Assembly: GCA_016776505.1 (NCBI GenBank)
Contig: JADHTG010000001.1
Span: forward strand, 44,202-108,201
Direction of reading: 5' to 3'
DNA from: Bacteroidota bacterium
Lineage (GTDB): Bacteria; Bacteroidota; Bacteroidia; CAILMK01; JAAYUY01
Length of the DNA: 64,000 nt
Made by a program: the position numbers and the translations under genes. The notes beneath the pieces are model-generated. The model saw nothing but the letters and a program-made list of their open reading frames with translations. It ran no database searches and had not been told where the DNA came from. Below are positions 1 to 10,765 of the stretch, piece after piece. Every line of letters begins with the position of its first letter. Within the stretch, counting starts at the first letter, position 1.

Positions 1-2515
1 TAGGTCCAATGATCTTTGGATGTCCCGGAATAAGTTGAGCAAATTCACCTGTTATTAAGATCTCGGACTTCTCTTTTGTTTCAATAAACGGAATTTTATC
101 CACCAATTTTGTGAGGAAGCGGGAATCAGTGCGGTATGTTCCGTCAAAACCATAAATCACATTATTTAATGGCTCATCACCAATATTCACTTTCTGTGTG
201 AGTGGTTTTTCTTTTAGGTAAAGCAAAGTACCACCCAGTATAAAATCTTCATCAAATTTATAATCAAGTCTAGTTCCGATCAGTGTTTTTTGCTGAATGG
301 AAAATAAGGTGTTGCTCTCAGCTGAGATCTTAATAGGCTGTCCGGAATTCAATATACTTTGGTTAATGATCTTAACCCGGCCCAGCGTATAATCTACCTG
401 GTAATCTACATTTTCTCTTAATTGCACCCCACCCGCTGAAACCTGCACCGATCCTTCAGGTATATTGATCGCATTCAGGGAGATTTCAGAACCTGATGCT
501 CCCAGGTAGGAGCCTCTTATGTAAAATTTATCAAATTGCTTCAATTGTTCCGCCTGCACTGGTGTTGAATCGTACAAGGCATCAAAAGCATAATAATTAG
601 CCAGCGTGCTATCTTTGAATTGTTCTCTTAAATTACTCCCAAAAGGTTCAAGTGTGGGGAAAATGATTTTACCTGATCCCTGGTATATCGTATAGCCATT
701 CACAAAATCAAATATCCCATCAGGTTCTTCTTCCAATTGTATATTCAAGCGGTCAATTTCCATCACCTGGGTTAAAAACTTACCGTCTAATTTTGGCTCG
801 CTATCTTCAGGAAGATAGTTCAGGTTAGCTCCGGATTTATCATCTTCATAAATTATGTCCAGTTTAAATTCATTTGGCTGGATTTGAGAAGAACCTAAAT
901 AATAAATATTCTTCATCATCAAATCCCACATGGGTATATCTGTTCTTGCCGATGTACTTTTCAGAAGCTTCAGAAAAAGAACATTGGGCGTATTCGGATC
1001 AGGCGGGACATCCTGTGAGAATTCACCAACCTGGTACAGTATCCCATTATAAGTATACTCATAAGCCACAGCTAAAGCAGTATTAGGATCCAGCCACTGG
1101 TTAATAGATATAAATCCCAATTTGTCATTTACTGTGTATTCTGTCGAAGCAAGCTTTCTTGCATTGTCGATTTTGAAATAATCCTGGCCATTGAAAAAAT
1201 TAGTCGGATGTTGGCCCAATGCAGCAAGGGACTGACTGGCAGAAGCATTCGATCTGTATTTAGGATCATCGAGATTCTGGTAGAGTGTATTCGCGTCATT
1301 ACCAGGTATCACATCTTTCCCTTCCACAAAATCTCCTTTATTTGGATTTTCATCATGGCTGTTCCATGGATCAGGTTCCCCCAAATCCATGAAACCAATT
1401 ACATTTCTTGTGTCCCTGGTATCTCCTGTTTTGTTAACCACCCAAATTTCAATCCGTGTAATTTGCAAAGGCGAATTAATGATAGGCGGCCTTATATAAG
1501 CATCCTCAAAAATATGATCCCTGAAAAAATGATTCAGGAAAAAGTGACGGTTATCTTCATAATCAAGAGCAGATATACTATAGGTTGTTTTTTGAGCTCC
1601 ATTTTCCAGGACAATTTCCTTCTTCTCACTCTTTTGCTGAGAGAACACATTGGTCATGGTTAGTTTACCAAATTGCAATTTTGCTTTAACACCAAATAAA
1701 CTCTGACTACCTGTAATTAATGAGCCGCGAATTGGCAATGAAACATTTCCAGCTTCAAGTAATTTTACTATTTCATCTTCTTTTCCTTCATATCTTAGTT
1801 TGATTTCATTATCAAAATCAAAATTGCTCTCTGTATCATAGCCAATACCCAATCCAATTTTATCTCCAATGCTTCCTCTGACACTTAATTTTATTTTCTG
1901 ATCAAACTTAAATTGTGTTGTTGTTTGTTGCTTTTGGGACCAGGCAGGATTTTCCACCTTGTTTACATCCAAAGAAAAGATTAATTCAGCAGAACCCTGT
2001 GGTTTAATCTCAATACCTCCTTCAAGGCCAATATCTTTAAGCACTTCAGGTGATTTGAAACTGAGTTTGGGAGAAAAACTTTTCTCCCCCTGCAAAAAGT
2101 TTTGGGATTTTGCTCTTTCTTTAAAATAATTGCGTTGAAACTGTTTGTTGCTTTCATCCAAATATTCGTCCAGGGTATAATGATATTCATCCCCAATTTG
2201 CAGTCCACTGATTTTATTAATAAAAGTATATTCATTGAGGGATGAATCAAGGCTTAGCTTGGAGTTAAATATGTTTGGAGTTTTTAAATCAAGCGAATGG
2301 CTTTTTTTTGCTGCAAAGGGATTAAAATCAATTGGCTTAAGCGGATATTTTAATGAATCATCTTCCGGTATAGAATCCTGGGATACTTCGCCAAGATTTT
2401 GCATGAAATGAAGGGGATTAAATACATTCGGATTCGCAAAACCATAATACATGATAAAGGATATACTTACAGCTGTACTAAGGATGAAAATATGTCGTAT
2501 TAATCGGTTTTTCAT
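1..2515 (-). CDS. sprA: Cell-surface protein SprA, N-terminal 838 residues (gene runs off the left edge)
   Basis: SprA forms the very large outer-membrane channel of the type IX secretion system and is needed for gliding and surface-protein export. The frame is open on the minus strand from ATG at 2515 to the window edge. Residues about 6-26 form a signal segment (start MKNRLIRHIFILSTA). Recognisable SprA stretches are LGPTNFFNGQDYFKIDNARK near residue 440 and the following AVAYEYTYNG and YQVGEFSQD. Known SprA proteins are about 2400 residues, so roughly one third is visible. The start lies 23 bases after the ruvA stop, so the two are probably cotranscribed; the order maeB-ruvA-sprA is usual in Bacteroidota. 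Identification by remembered motif and by context; no frameshift was noticed. Confidence 0.93.
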   Translation of the reverse strand, partial: MKNRLIRHIFILSTAVSISFIMYYGFANPNVFNPLHFMQNLGEVSQDSIPEDDSLKYPLKPIDFNPFAAKKSHSLDLKTPNIFNSKLSLDSSLNEYTFINKISGLQIGDEYHYTLDEYLDESNKQFQRNYFKERAKSQNFLQGEKSFSPKLSFKSPEVLKDIGLEGGIEIKPQGSAELIFSLDVNKVENPAWSQKQQTTTQFKFDQKIKLSVRGSIGDKIGLGIGYDTESNFDFDNEIKLRYEGKEDEIVKLLEAGNVSLPIRGSLITGSQSLFGVKAKLQFGKLTMTNVFSQQKSEKKEIVLENGAQKTTYSISALDYEDNRHFFLNHFFRDHIFEDAYIRPPIINSPLQITRIEIWVVNKTGDTRDTRNVIGFMDLGEPDPWNSHDENPNKGDFVEGKDVIPGNDANTLYQNLDDPKYRSNASASQSLAALGQHPTNFFNGQDYFKIDNARKLASTEYTVNDKLGFISINQWLDPNTALAVAYEYTYNGILYQVGEFSQDVPPDPNTPNVLFLKLLKSTSARTDIPMWDLMMKNIYYLGSSQIQPNEFKLDIIYEDDKSGANLNYLPEDSEPKLDGKFLTQVMEIDRLNIQLEEEPDGIFDFVNGYTIYQGSGKIIFPTLEPFGSNLREQFKDSTLANYYAFDALYDSTPVQAEQLKQFDKFYIRGSYLGASGSEISLNAINIPEGSVQVSAGGVQLRENVDYQVDYTLGRVKIINQSILNSGQPIKISAESNTLFSIQQKTLIGTRLDYKFDEDFILGGTLLYLKEKPLTQKVNIGDEPLNNVIYGFDGTYRTDSRFLTKLVDKIPFIETKEKSEILITGEFAQLIPGHPKIIGP

Positions 2516-2538
2516 TAATATATCCTCTGAACCTCTTC

Positions 2539-3123
2539 CTATAAACTTTTTAGTGCAAGTTTAATTAATTCCTCCACATTCATAGGTCCAGGATTTTCCC
2601 TTACAATTTTAAAGATTACCTTCTCTGCTTCATTTTTCTTAAATCCAAGTAAATGCAGCGCAGAAATGGCTTCTTCAACCGATTGGCCTCGACCCCCAGT
2701 TGCAGGAATAAGAGTTTCCCCTTTTTTCTGTAAAGTATCCTGAAGCTCTATTATCATGCGCTGAGCAGTTTTTGGACCTACACCTTTTATAGACTTTAAC
2801 AACGACACATTGGCATTAATTATTGCCTGAATAATCTCTGAAGTTTTAAAAGAAGAAAGTATTAATATCGCTGTATTGGAGCCTATTCCTGGCACAGAAA
2901 CAAGGTTTTTAAACATGTTTCTTTCTTCTTCGGAATAAAATCCATACAATGTATGCGAATCTTCTTTTATTGACAGATGTATCAGCAGTTTGGCCTGTTC
3001 TTTATTTCCCAGCTGCTCATAGGTCTGAATGGATATATTAATCCTGTAACCAACGCCTCCAATATCGATCACGACATAAGCAGGATTTTTATGTGTAATA
3101 AAACCCTTTATATATTCATACAT
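2539..3123 (-). CDS. ruvA: Holliday junction branch migration protein RuvA
   Basis: RuvA binds four-way DNA junctions as a tetramer and loads the RuvB motor during recombination repair. The 194-residue product has the usual length and order: OB-fold (about 1-62, start MYEYIKGFIT), two helix-hairpin-helix motifs (VPGIGSNTA near 78-85 and IKGVGPKTAQ near 112-121), and a C-terminal RuvB-contacting domain (about 148-194, with AISALHLLGF). It lies between maeB (62-base gap) and sprA (23-base gap) on the same strand. The gene for the partner RuvC is in this window at 15713; ruvB is not. Confidence 0.97.
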   Translation of the reverse strand: MYEYIKGFITHKNPAYVVIDIGGVGYRINISIQTYEQLGNKEQAKLLIHLSIKEDSHTLYGFYSEEERNMFKNLVSVPGIGSNTAILILSSFKTSEIIQAIINANVSLLKSIKGVGPKTAQRMIIELQDTLQKKGETLIPATGGRGQSVEEAISALHLLGFKKNEAEKVIFKIVRENPGPMNVEELIKLALKSL

Positions 3124-3185
3124 GTCAATCTATTTGAATGGGCAAAGATATCTCCCTTCCATGAACTAGCTGAATAAATACCTAA

Positions 3186-5459
3186 TTAATTTTCCTTACA
3201 CTGTGCATCAATAACAGCCACCGTAACCATATTTACTATTTCATTCACAGAACATCCCATTTGTAAAATGTGAATTGATTTTTTCAATCCGTTTAGAACA
3301 GGACCAATGGCTTCTGCATGGCTTATTTCCTGCACGAGTTTGTAAGCAATATTTCCAGCCGACAAATAGGGAAATATTAAGGTATTTGCTGGACCATCGT
3401 ATAATTTTGAAAATGGGAAGTGTTCTTTCAGTATATCATTATTTATTGCAAAATTGGATTGCATCTCACCATCCACTACCAGTTCAGGATATTCTCTATG
3501 TAGTTTGGCAACTGCTTCTCTAACCATGATCGGGATCCTGCCATTATTTGATCCAAAGTTTGAATAGGATAACATGGCAATGCGTGGCTCCATATTAAAC
3601 TCTTTAACCATTTCAGCTGTTTGAAGAGTTATTTCCACTAAAGTATTCACGTCAGGATTTTTATTAACTGTGGTATCTGCAAAGAATATTGGTCCATTTT
3701 CGGTTATTATCATATACATGCCTGAAACCAACTGATATCCCTCTCTTTTATCAATAAGTTGAAGTGCAGGGCGGATAGTTTCAGGATAAGGGGTGGTTAA
3801 GCCGGTAATCATAGCATCCGAATAGTTTTTTTCAACCAGCATGGCTCCAAAATAGTTACGAAGACGCATTTGATCTTTAGCTGCAACCAAAGTAATGCCT
3901 CTTCGTTTTCTTTTTTCGTAATAATATTCTGCAAATTCTTTCCTTCGTGTTGACTCATCCGGAGATCTTGGATCAATTATTTCAACATCACTTAATTCCA
4001 GATGATTATCCTTAATAATTGTTCTGATTTTCTTCTCATCACCAATTAAAATAGGTATAGCTATTTTTTCACTCGAAACAATTTCTGCAGCTTTAAGAAT
4101 TTTATAATGATGGGCTTCAGCAAATACAACTCGTTTTGGATTACTTTTAGCCCTCGATTTCAAATGCCTTATAAATGCACTTTTCTTTCCTAAACGTTTT
4201 GTTAACTCCTCCCGGTAGGCTTCCCAGTTGGTAATTGGTTTCTGTGCGACACCAGTTTCCATAGCAGCTTTTGCTACCGCAGTTGAAATATGCGTTATCA
4301 GACGAGGATCAAATGGTTTAGGAATTATATAATCCCTCCCGAAACTTAAATTTTTAATATGATATGCAATATTCACTTCTTCAGGTACTGGTTCTTTTGC
4401 AAGCTCAGCAAGTGCATATGCAGCTGCTAATTTCATTTCTTCATTGATTGTGGTCGCCATCACATCCAATGCCCCACGGAAAATAAATGGGAATCCAAGT
4501 ACATTATTCACCTGGTTCGGATAGTCGGAACGACCTGTAGCCATAATGATTGAATCCCGGGCTTCGATTGCATCTTCATAGGTAATTTCAGGATCTGGAT
4601 TTGCCATTGCAAAAATAATAGGATCAAATGCCATCGATTTCACCATCTCTTTTGACAGCACATTGCCTTTTGAAAGGCCAACAAACACGTCCGCATCTTT
4701 TATAGCTTCTTTTAGTGTATGCACATCCTTTTCCGTGGCAAATTCTCTTTTATATTTATTTAAATCCGTACGATCTTTTCTTATTACTCCTTTACTGTCC
4801 AACATAACCACATTTTCTTTGCTAGCACCCATTGAGACATACAATCGTGTACATGAAACAGCAGAAGCCCCTGCACCATTTACCACAATTTTGATATCTC
4901 TCATTTTTTTACCAACCAGTTCAACTGCATTTATTAAAGCAGCACTTGAAATGATGGCAGTACCATGCTGATCGTCATGCATAACCGGAATTTTTAATTC
5001 CTTTTTCAGGCGAGCTTCAATTTCAAAACATTCGGGTGCTTTAATATCCTCCAGATTGATTCCACCGAAAGTAGGTGCAATCATTTTACATGTTTCAACA
5101 AATCGATCAATATCATGTGTATCTACTTCTATGTCGAATACATCAATATCAGAAAATATTTTGAACAGGAGTCCTTTGCCTTCCATCACCGGCTTGGACG
5201 CCAATGGGCCAATATCACCCAAACCTAATACTGCTGTACCGTCTGAAATAACAGCTACCAGATTACCCTTGGCGGTGTATTTGTAAACATCCTGACTATT
5301 CCGATAGATTTCCATGCAAGGATCGGCTACTCCCGGAGAATAAGCCAGGGCGAGGTCCCTCTGACTGTCATGCGATTTTGTGGGTTTTACCTCAATTTTA
5401 CCTGGACGATCCTGTGAATGATAATCTAGTGCATCCTGAGTTGTGAATTCCTTTGTCAT
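3186..5459 (-). CDS. maeB: NADP-dependent malic enzyme, MaeB type with phosphotransacetylase-like tail
   Basis: It decarboxylates malate oxidatively to pyruvate, making NADPH. The 757-residue protein has the long hybrid architecture: malic enzyme domain (about 1-420) with [11 protein letters not shown] near residue 40, MHDDQHGTA near 160 and the dinucleotide-binding VVNGAGASA near 192, then a phosphotransacetylase-like domain (about 430-757, with [14 protein letters not shown]). In this family the tail is regarded as regulatory, binding acetyl-CoA or similar, rather than as an active acyltransferase. Its neighbour mdh uses the same substrate, malate. A terminator separates the two, so maeB may have its own promoter in 5460-5528, where I found no exact -7 box. 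Confidence 0.95.
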   Translation of the reverse strand: MTKEFTTQDALDYHSQDRPGKIEVKPTKSHDSQRDLALAYSPGVADPCMEIYRNSQDVYKYTAKGNLVAVISDGTAVLGLGDIGPLASKPVMEGKGLLFKIFSDIDVFDIEVDTHDIDRFVETCKMIAPTFGGINLEDIKAPECFEIEARLKKELKIPVMHDDQHGTAIISSAALINAVELVGKKMRDIKIVVNGAGASAVSCTRLYVSMGASKENVVMLDSKGVIRKDRTDLNKYKREFATEKDVHTLKEAIKDADVFVGLSKGNVLSKEMVKSMAFDPIIFAMANPDPEITYEDAIEARDSIIMATGRSDYPNQVNNVLGFPFIFRGALDVMATTINEEMKLAAAYALAELAKEPVPEEVNIAYHIKNLSFGRDYIIPKPFDPRLITHISTAVAKAAMETGVAQKPITNWEAYREELTKRLGKKSAFIRHLKSRAKSNPKRVVFAEAHHYKILKAAEIVSSEKIAIPILIGDEKKIRTIIKDNHLELSDVEIIDPRSPDESTRRKEFAEYYYEKRKRRGITLVAAKDQMRLRNYFGAMLVEKNYSDAMITGLTTPYPETIRPALQLIDKREGYQLVSGMYMIITENGPIFFADTTVNKNPDVNTLVEITLQTAEMVKEFNMEPRIAMLSYSNFGSNNGRIPIMVREAVAKLHREYPELVVDGEMQSNFAINNDILKEHFPFSKLYDGPANTLIFPYLSAGNIAYKLVQEISHAEAIGPVLNGLKKSIHILQMGCSVNEIVNMVTVAVIDAQCKEN

Positions 5460-5528
5460 TTTAATAGATTTATTTATTTCTAATTTTTTAATTCTGTAGA
5501 TATTGTTTTTCCAAATAGGTAAAAAAAT

Positions 5529-5560
5529 AAAGGACTACTCATATTATTTGAGAGTCCTTT
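5529..5560 (-). terminator. Intrinsic terminator after mdh
   Basis: An 8-base stem AAAGGACT/AGTCCTTT, extended by CTCA/TGAG across a bulged A, is followed on the minus strand by ATTTTTTT (5528 to 5521). It lies 25 bases past the mdh stop and ahead of maeB. Confidence 0.8.
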
Positions 5561-5584
5561 AAATGTTGGGTATGTTGAAAGCCT

Positions 5585-6523
5585 TTAAAAAAGCTTCATA
5601 TCAACCAATACTTTTTGTACTTCTCTTACTGATTTTGCTGAATGATTCACAAGTTCCATTTCCTTCTCATTTAGTTTCAGCTCCAGGATTTTTTCAATTC
5701 CGTCTCCTCCCAGAATTGCCGGAACACCAAAATAAAGATCCTTTAAACCATATTCTCCCTGAAGCCAGCAGCTTATCGGGAAAATTCTTCTTTGATTCTT
5801 TAGTATAGTTTCAGCCATTAGTGCTGCTGCTGCTCCCGGAGCATACCAGGCCGATGTACCCAGAAGATTAACAATTTCTCCCCCTCCTTTAACAGTTCTT
5901 GCAACGAGTGCATTTAATCGATCTTCATCTATTAATTCAGTAATTGGAATACCGCTAATAGTGGTGTATCTTGGCAGGGCAACCATTGTATCACCATGTC
6001 CTCCCATAATAACAGCACTGATTTCGTTCACTGAAATATTCAGCTCCAGGGCAATGAATGATTTAAAACGTGCGGTGTCTAATACTCCTGCCATTCCAAA
6101 CACCTGTTTTGCAGGCACTTTGGCCGTCAGAAAAGCAGTATAAGTCATTACATCCAAGGGGTTGGACACCACAATAACTTTGGCTTTCGGAGAATATTGA
6201 ACTAATTGCCCGGTTACTTCTTTCACAATGTTAGCATTTATGGAAACCAGGTCATCCCTGCTCATGCCAGGTGAACGAGGGACTCCAGAAGTGATTATTA
6301 CCACTTCAGAATCAGCTGTTTTTGAATAATCGGAAGTATATCCAACTGTCCTGGTATCGTATCCTAAAACCGGGGCAGATTCCCACACATCCAAAGCTTT
6401 CCCTTCAGCCAGGCCTTCTTTAATATCAATTAACAGAACTTCATCAGCCACTCCATTATTGGCAAGCACATTTGCACAGGTTGAACCGACATTCCCTGCA
6501 CCAACAACTGTTACTTTCATCAT
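5585..6523 (-). CDS. mdh: Malate dehydrogenase
   Basis: NAD-dependent interconversion of malate and oxaloacetate in the TCA cycle. The 312-residue length fits the LDH-like MDH family. Visible motifs are the Rossmann loop GAGNVGS (8-14), the substrate loop VPRSPGMSRDD (81-91), whose Arg83 sits at the position that is Gln in lactate dehydrogenases and so points to malate, and the catalytic HGD with His176 in MGGHGDTM. Two adjacent ATG codons (6523 and 6520) are possible starts. A -7 type box lies at 6562-6569 and a terminator follows the stop, so mdh looks monocistronic. Confidence 0.96.
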   Translation of the reverse strand: MMKVTVVGAGNVGSTCANVLANNGVADEVLLIDIKEGLAEGKALDVWESAPVLGYDTRTVGYTSDYSKTADSEVVIITSGVPRSPGMSRDDLVSINANIVKEVTGQLVQYSPKAKVIVVSNPLDVMTYTAFLTAKVPAKQVFGMAGVLDTARFKSFIALELNISVNEISAVIMGGHGDTMVALPRYTTISGIPITELIDEDRLNALVARTVKGGGEIVNLLGTSAWYAPGAAAALMAETILKNQRRIFPISCWLQGEYGLKDLYFGVPAILGGDGIEKILELKLNEKEMELVNHSAKSVREVQKVLVDMKLF

Positions 6524-6561
6524 ATTTTTAATTTTTGATTATCAAAAAGTTTTAAGGTCGA

Positions 6562-6569
6562 CAAAATTA
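6562..6569 (-). promoter_or_regulatory. Bacteroidota -7 box upstream of mdh
   Basis: Reads TAATTTTG on the minus strand, an exact TAnnTTTG, about 40 bases before the mdh start. No TTG was found at the usual spacing upstream. Confidence 0.4.
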
Positions 6570-6684
6570 TAAAATTTATTAGTTTAGTCGATATCAATTG
6601 TTGAATAACAATTGGTTTAAATCTAGGTTATCAAGGTTAACTGATTCTTAGGACAGCTAAACCTTAAAATCATCCAAGATTATC

Positions 6685-6692
6685 TAATTTTG
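6685..6692 (+). promoter_or_regulatory. Bacteroidota -7 box upstream of gmd
   Basis: TAATTTTG ends 16 bases before the gmd ATG, which would leave a leader of about 10 bases. Exact TAnnTTTG; no clear -33 element. Confidence 0.45.
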
Positions 6693-6708
6693 CAGAAAAA
6701 TTAGACGG

Positions 6709-7848
6709 ATGGTTAAAAAAGCACTGATTACTGGAATTACAGGACAGGATGGAGCATTTCTCGCAGAATTTTTACTGGAAAAAGGATATGAAGTTCACGG
6801 AATCAAAAGAAGATCTTCATTATTCAATACCAATAGAATTGATCATTTATATAAAGATTTGCATGAAGCAGATGTCAATTTCAGGTTGTATTACGGAGAT
6901 ATGACAGACTCGAGTAATTTGATAGGAATTATGCAGAAAGTCCGACCTGATGAAGTATATAATCTGGCCGCTCAGTCTCATGTTCAGGTGAGTTTTGAAA
7001 CACCAGAATATACAGCGAATGCTGATGCACTTGGAGCTCTTCGGATATTGGAGGCTGTTAGGATGCTGGGGCTAGAAAAGCAAACCAAAGTATACCAGGC
7101 GTCCACTTCAGAACTTTATGGGAAGGTTCAGGAAATTCCCCAGAGCGAGACCACCCCATTTTATCCACGCTCGCCTTATGGGGCTGCCAAGCTGTATGCT
7201 TATTGGATTATGGTGAACTACAGGGAAGCATACAATATGTTTGCGTGCAATGGAATTCTTTTCAATCACGAATCTCCACTTCGGGGCGAAACCTTTGTTA
7301 CACGGAAAATAACCCGCGCAGCATCACGAATTGTATTGGGACTTCAAAATAAGTTTTATTTAGGAAATTTACATGCAAAACGTGACTGGGGACATGCCAA
7401 AGACTATGTGGAGGCTATGTGGTTGATGCTTCAGCAGGATGAACCAGAAGATTTTGTTATCGCAACCGGCAAAACCACCACAGTTCGTGATTTCGTCACT
7501 TTGTCTTTTCAAAAATTAGGAATCAATTTAAGGTATGAAGGCACAGGAATTGAAGAAAAAGGAATCATAGATAGCATTGATTTGGAATTGCTAAAAAAAC
7601 TTGAAATTGAACCAACAACCTTGGAGGTTGGGGATGTTTTACTTGAAGTTGACCCTGTTTATTTCCGACCTACTGAAGTAGACTTGCTACTTGGAGATCC
7701 AAGCAAAGCCAAAGAGAAATTAGGATGGGTAGCCAAGCTGGACCTGGATGATTTGGTCGAAGACATGATTAAATATGACCTGAAAAAGATGAAGAAAGAA
7801 AAATTCCTGTTTGACTCGGGTTACAAAACGAAAAGTGAATTGAAGTAA
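6709..7848 (+). CDS. gmd: GDP-mannose 4,6-dehydratase
   Basis: First step from GDP-mannose to GDP-L-fucose: it makes GDP-4-keto-6-deoxymannose. It is a 379-residue extended short-chain dehydrogenase with the nucleotide loop [13 protein letters not shown] near residue 8, the YxxxK active site in [12 protein letters not shown] near 157-161, and the family stretch [15 protein letters not shown]. Its stop overlaps the start of fcl by one base (TAATG), so the two are translationally coupled. The product is presumably used for surface glycans. Confidence 0.97.
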   Translation: MVKKALITGITGQDGAFLAEFLLEKGYEVHGIKRRSSLFNTNRIDHLYKDLHEADVNFRLYYGDMTDSSNLIGIMQKVRPDEVYNLAAQSHVQVSFETPEYTANADALGALRILEAVRMLGLEKQTKVYQASTSELYGKVQEIPQSETTPFYPRSPYGAAKLYAYWIMVNYREAYNMFACNGILFNHESPLRGETFVTRKITRAASRIVLGLQNKFYLGNLHAKRDWGHAKDYVEAMWLMLQQDEPEDFVIATGKTTTVRDFVTLSFQKLGINLRYEGTGIEEKGIIDSIDLELLKKLEIEPTTLEVGDVLLEVDPVYFRPTEVDLLLGDPSKAKEKLGWVAKLDLDDLVEDMIKYDLKKMKKEKFLFDSGYKTKSELK

Positions 7849-8774
7849 TGGAGAAAAATGCCAAAATATACATTGCCGGTCATTTGGGTATGGTGGGTTC
7901 TGCGATTCACAGGAAATTAGTATCTGAAGGATACTCGCATTTTATTCTCAGAAGCATTGATGAACTGGACCTTAGCAATCAACAGCTATTAGCCGACTTC
8001 TTTGCACAGGAAAAACCAGAATATGTAATCCTTGCTGCTGCTAAAGTAGGTGGTATTTTGGCAAACAATACGTACAGGGCACAGTTTATTTATGAAAACC
8101 TGATGATTCAAAACAATATCATTCACCAGAGTTATGTGCATGGCATTAAGAAATTACTATTCCTGGGAAGCAGCTGCATTTATCCGAAATTAGCACCACA
8201 ACCTTTGAAGGAAGAATACCTTTTAACAGGACTTCTCGAAGAAACCAATGAACCCTATGCCATTGCCAAGATTGCCGGTATCAAAATGTGCGAGGCATAT
8301 CGAGATCAATATGGCTGCAATTTCATTTCGGTGATGCCTACCAATCTGTACGGGCCCAACGATAATTTCGATTTGAATAATTCACATGTATTGCCCGCTC
8401 TGATTAGAAAGTTTCATGAAGGGAAAATAAATAATTCACCATTTGTGGAGGTATGGGGAACAGGAACTCCTAAAAGAGAGTTTTTACATGTAGATGATAT
8501 GGCTGCAGCTTGTGTGTACCTGATGCAGAACTATAATCAAAAAGACTTCATAAACATAGGATGTGGAGAAGATATTTCCATTAAAGATTTAGCTTTGTTA
8601 GTGAAGAAAATTGTTGGATTTGAAGGTGATCTGAAGTTTGAAAGCAGCAAACCGGATGGCACTCAACGGAAATTAATGGATGTGACCCGATTGAGTGCAA
8701 CAGGCTGGAAGCCAACGATTTCTTTGGAAGATGGGATCAGAAGTGTTTACGAGGAAGTGTTTTTGAAAAAATAA
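7848..8774 (+). CDS. fcl: GDP-L-fucose synthase
   Basis: Bifunctional 3,5-epimerase and 4-reductase that completes GDP-L-fucose from the gmd product, using NADPH. The 308-residue protein has the nucleotide loop [11 protein letters not shown] near residue 10, the conserved [10 protein letters not shown] and the YxxxK active site in [11 protein letters not shown]. It overlaps gmd by one base. After its stop comes about 100 bases with nothing recognised, then a large palindrome (8877-8909). Confidence 0.97.
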   Translation: MEKNAKIYIAGHLGMVGSAIHRKLVSEGYSHFILRSIDELDLSNQQLLADFFAQEKPEYVILAAAKVGGILANNTYRAQFIYENLMIQNNIIHQSYVHGIKKLLFLGSSCIYPKLAPQPLKEEYLLTGLLEETNEPYAIAKIAGIKMCEAYRDQYGCNFISVMPTNLYGPNDNFDLNNSHVLPALIRKFHEGKINNSPFVEVWGTGTPKREFLHVDDMAAACVYLMQNYNQKDFINIGCGEDISIKDLALLVKKIVGFEGDLKFESSKPDGTQRKLMDVTRLSATGWKPTISLEDGIRSVYEEVFLKK

Positions 8775-8876
8775 CACTCTGTCATGCTAGCACATTAGCA
8801 AAGTGCTTGAAATATTTTAAGCATTTCTAATACTTCGCAAAATAAACATACACATTAAGTATTTAACTGTAACGTC

Positions 8877-8909
8877 AGATTTGACAACTTTTGGAAAGTT
8901 GTCAAATCT
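8877..8909. repeat. 33-base palindrome, REP-like
   Basis: Perfect 15-base arms (first arm starts AGATTTGACAACTTT) around a 3-base loop TGG. No T-run follows on either strand, so it is a poor terminator. It resembles the other small palindromes in this window and may be a member of a dispersed family. Confidence 0.6.
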
Positions 8910-8949
8910 TCCCCAAAATCCACAGAAATAATTGAGATTTGCAGTATAA

Positions 8950-10425
8950 ATGATTGATATGTCTTCTAAATTAACTATTTATAATTCCTACTCCCGTAAA
9001 AAAGAAGTTTTTGAACCCATTGACCCACCCCATGTGGGCATGTATGTTTGCGGACCAACGGTTTATGGTGATCCTCATTTAGGTCATGCACGGGCAGCTA
9101 TTAATTTCGATATTTTATTCCGCTACCTCAGGCATTTGGATTACAAAGTGCGCTATGTTCGCAATATTACAGATGTTGGCCACCTGGAGAATGACGCAGA
9201 CGAAGGAGAAGATAAAATTGCGAAAAAAGCGCGATTAGAGCAACTAGAGCCCATGGAAGTAGCTCAACATTATACCAACCGCTATCACGATTCGATTCAG
9301 CAATTAAATTGTCTTCCTCCTTCACTTGAGCCGCATGCATCCGGACATATCATTGAGCAGATTGAACTGGTTCAAAATATATTAGAAAACGGTTTAGCCT
9401 ATAAAACTGAACATAACATTTATTTCGATTTACTTAAATATGCTGAGAACCATCCATATGGTAAACTATCAGGGAAAATAATTGAAGACCTGATGAATAA
9501 TACGCGGGAGCTAAAAGGTCAGGATGACAAGAAGAATGCTGTGGATTTTGCCCTCTGGAAAAAAGCCACACCTGGGCATATCATGAAATGGACATCTCCC
9601 TGGAATACAGGCTTTCCCGGCTGGCACCTGGAATGTTCTGCGATGGGAGCAAAATACCTGGGAGTTCCTTTCGACATTCATGGAGGAGGAATGGACCTCA
9701 TGTTCCCACATCACGAATCAGAAATTGCACAGGCGAATGCTGCATTTGGTCAGGATCCTTGCAAATACTGGGTACACAACAACATGATCACTATTAATGG
9801 TCAGAAAATGGCTAAATCCTTTGATAATTTCATCACGCTGGAAGAAATGTTCGCAGGAAATCATAAGTTGCTTACACAGGCTTTCAGTCCCATGGTGACC
9901 CGCTTTTTCATTTTACAGGCACATTACAGAAGCACTATTGATTTTTCCAACGATGCTCTTTTGGCATCCGAAAAAGGCCTTGACAGGTTGATGTCAGCTT
10001 ATTCAAAACTGGATAGTCTCCAAGCCAGCGAAAAATCCTCCATCGACATAAAAGCATGGTCGGATAGTTGTTATGCCATGCTGAATGATGACCTGAACAC
10101 AGCCCGATTGATTGCAGAATTGTTTGAGGGAGCAAAATATGTAAATCTATTGATCGAAAAAAAAGAGACGCTTACTCAAACTGATCTGGATTCCTTCAGG
10201 ATGAAAATGAAAGTGTTTGTGGAGGACATTTTAGGATTGAGACCTGAAGAAAATTCTGCTTCTGTTGAAGATTCAGGGAAATTCATAGACATTCTTTTGA
10301 AACTCAGGAATAAAGCGCGTGAAAATAAAGACTGGGCTACTTCCGACCTCATTCGAGATCAATTGAAAGAATTGGGAGTTATAGTAAAAGACGGCAAGGA
10401 CGGAGCCAATTGGGAATGGGCATAA
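8950..10425 (+). CDS. cysS: Cysteinyl-tRNA synthetase
   Basis: Charges tRNA-Cys with cysteine. The 491-residue class I enzyme shows a HIGH-type motif in [15 protein letters not shown] near residue 37, the zinc-site regions [10 protein letters not shown] and WHLECSAMG, and [10 protein letters not shown]. Its KMSKS loop reads KMAKS (in [11 protein letters not shown]), a mild variant. The start can be ATG 8950 or ATG 8959; known homologues do not decide it. Upstream is the REP-like palindrome at 8877, downstream a palindrome-rich gap. Confidence 0.97.
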   Translation: MIDMSSKLTIYNSYSRKKEVFEPIDPPHVGMYVCGPTVYGDPHLGHARAAINFDILFRYLRHLDYKVRYVRNITDVGHLENDADEGEDKIAKKARLEQLEPMEVAQHYTNRYHDSIQQLNCLPPSLEPHASGHIIEQIELVQNILENGLAYKTEHNIYFDLLKYAENHPYGKLSGKIIEDLMNNTRELKGQDDKKNAVDFALWKKATPGHIMKWTSPWNTGFPGWHLECSAMGAKYLGVPFDIHGGGMDLMFPHHESEIAQANAAFGQDPCKYWVHNNMITINGQKMAKSFDNFITLEEMFAGNHKLLTQAFSPMVTRFFILQAHYRSTIDFSNDALLASEKGLDRLMSAYSKLDSLQASEKSSIDIKAWSDSCYAMLNDDLNTARLIAELFEGAKYVNLLIEKKETLTQTDLDSFRMKMKVFVEDILGLRPEENSASVEDSGKFIDILLKLRNKARENKDWATSDLIRDQLKELGVIVKDGKDGANWEWA

Positions 10426-10514
10426 ATCAAATAAAAAGGCAAAAGTATAAAGTTAAATTAAACCATTCACAGTTTTGTCATTCAAGCCCATTTGTTCCTC
10501 ATTCCGATCCCCAG

Positions 10515-10530
10515 CCTGCCCGCTGGCAGG
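10515..10530. repeat. Small palindrome, loop CGCT
   Basis: CCTGCC-CGCT-GGCAGG, perfect 6-base arms, GC-rich against AT-rich surroundings. First of three palindromes in the cysS-murB gap. Confidence 0.45.
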
Positions 10531-10560
10531 TGAACCTGAATCTCAATTCACTCCTGTATT

Positions 10561-10577
10561 GCAAAATTCCATTTTGC
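10561..10577. repeat. Small palindrome, TTCC-type loop
   Basis: GCAAAAT-TCC-ATTTTGC. Counterpart of the palindrome at 48799-48818, which has a similar stem and loop; both are followed about 20 bases later by the ACAAGCT palindrome. Confidence 0.5.
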
Positions 10578-10596
10578 TTTTAAAATTAGAATTCTG

Positions 10597-10614
10597 ACAA
10601 GCTGGAAAGCTTGT
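10597..10614. repeat. Small palindrome, GGAA loop
   Basis: ACAAGCT-GGAA-AGCTTGT with perfect 7-base arms. Nearly the same sequence, including the trailing TTAC and ATTTT, recurs at 48836-48855. Confidence 0.55.
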
Positions 10615-10745
10615 TTTACCATTTTAACCTACAGATGTCACCTGAATACAAGCATGAAATAAATCGGGCTTTGCCAGTCCGATTTCTGTACCCAAATGTT
10701 ACATTTTTGCTGAATTAATGAACAGCTGAGGAATCTTTCTTTTCC

Positions 10746-10753
10746 TACCTTTG
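10746..10753 (+). promoter_or_regulatory. Bacteroidota -7 box of murB
   Basis: TACCTTTG, exact TAnnTTTG, 12 bases before the ATG at 10766. It overlaps a TTG codon at 10751 that could be mistaken for the start; the box argues for 10766. Confidence 0.5.
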
Positions 10754-10765
10754 CATTTTTACAAA

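Larger units (their letters stand above)
10426..10765. other. Intergenic gap with three small palindromes
   Basis: No coding sequence was found in this 340-base gap between cysS and murB. It holds palindromes at 10515-10530, 10561-10577 and 10597-10614 and, at its end, the murB promoter box. The first part (10426-10510) shows nothing I can name. Confidence 0.6.

Noticed and set aside
1208..1663. Open frame of 151 codons on the plus strand
   Set aside because: It lies opposite sprA, whose minus-strand frame is open throughout and matches SprA; the plus frame shows no recognisable protein pattern.
8877..8909. Intrinsic terminator of gmd-fcl
   Set aside because: The stem is long but no T-run follows on either strand, and it lies 100 bases past the stop; a REP-like repeat fits better.
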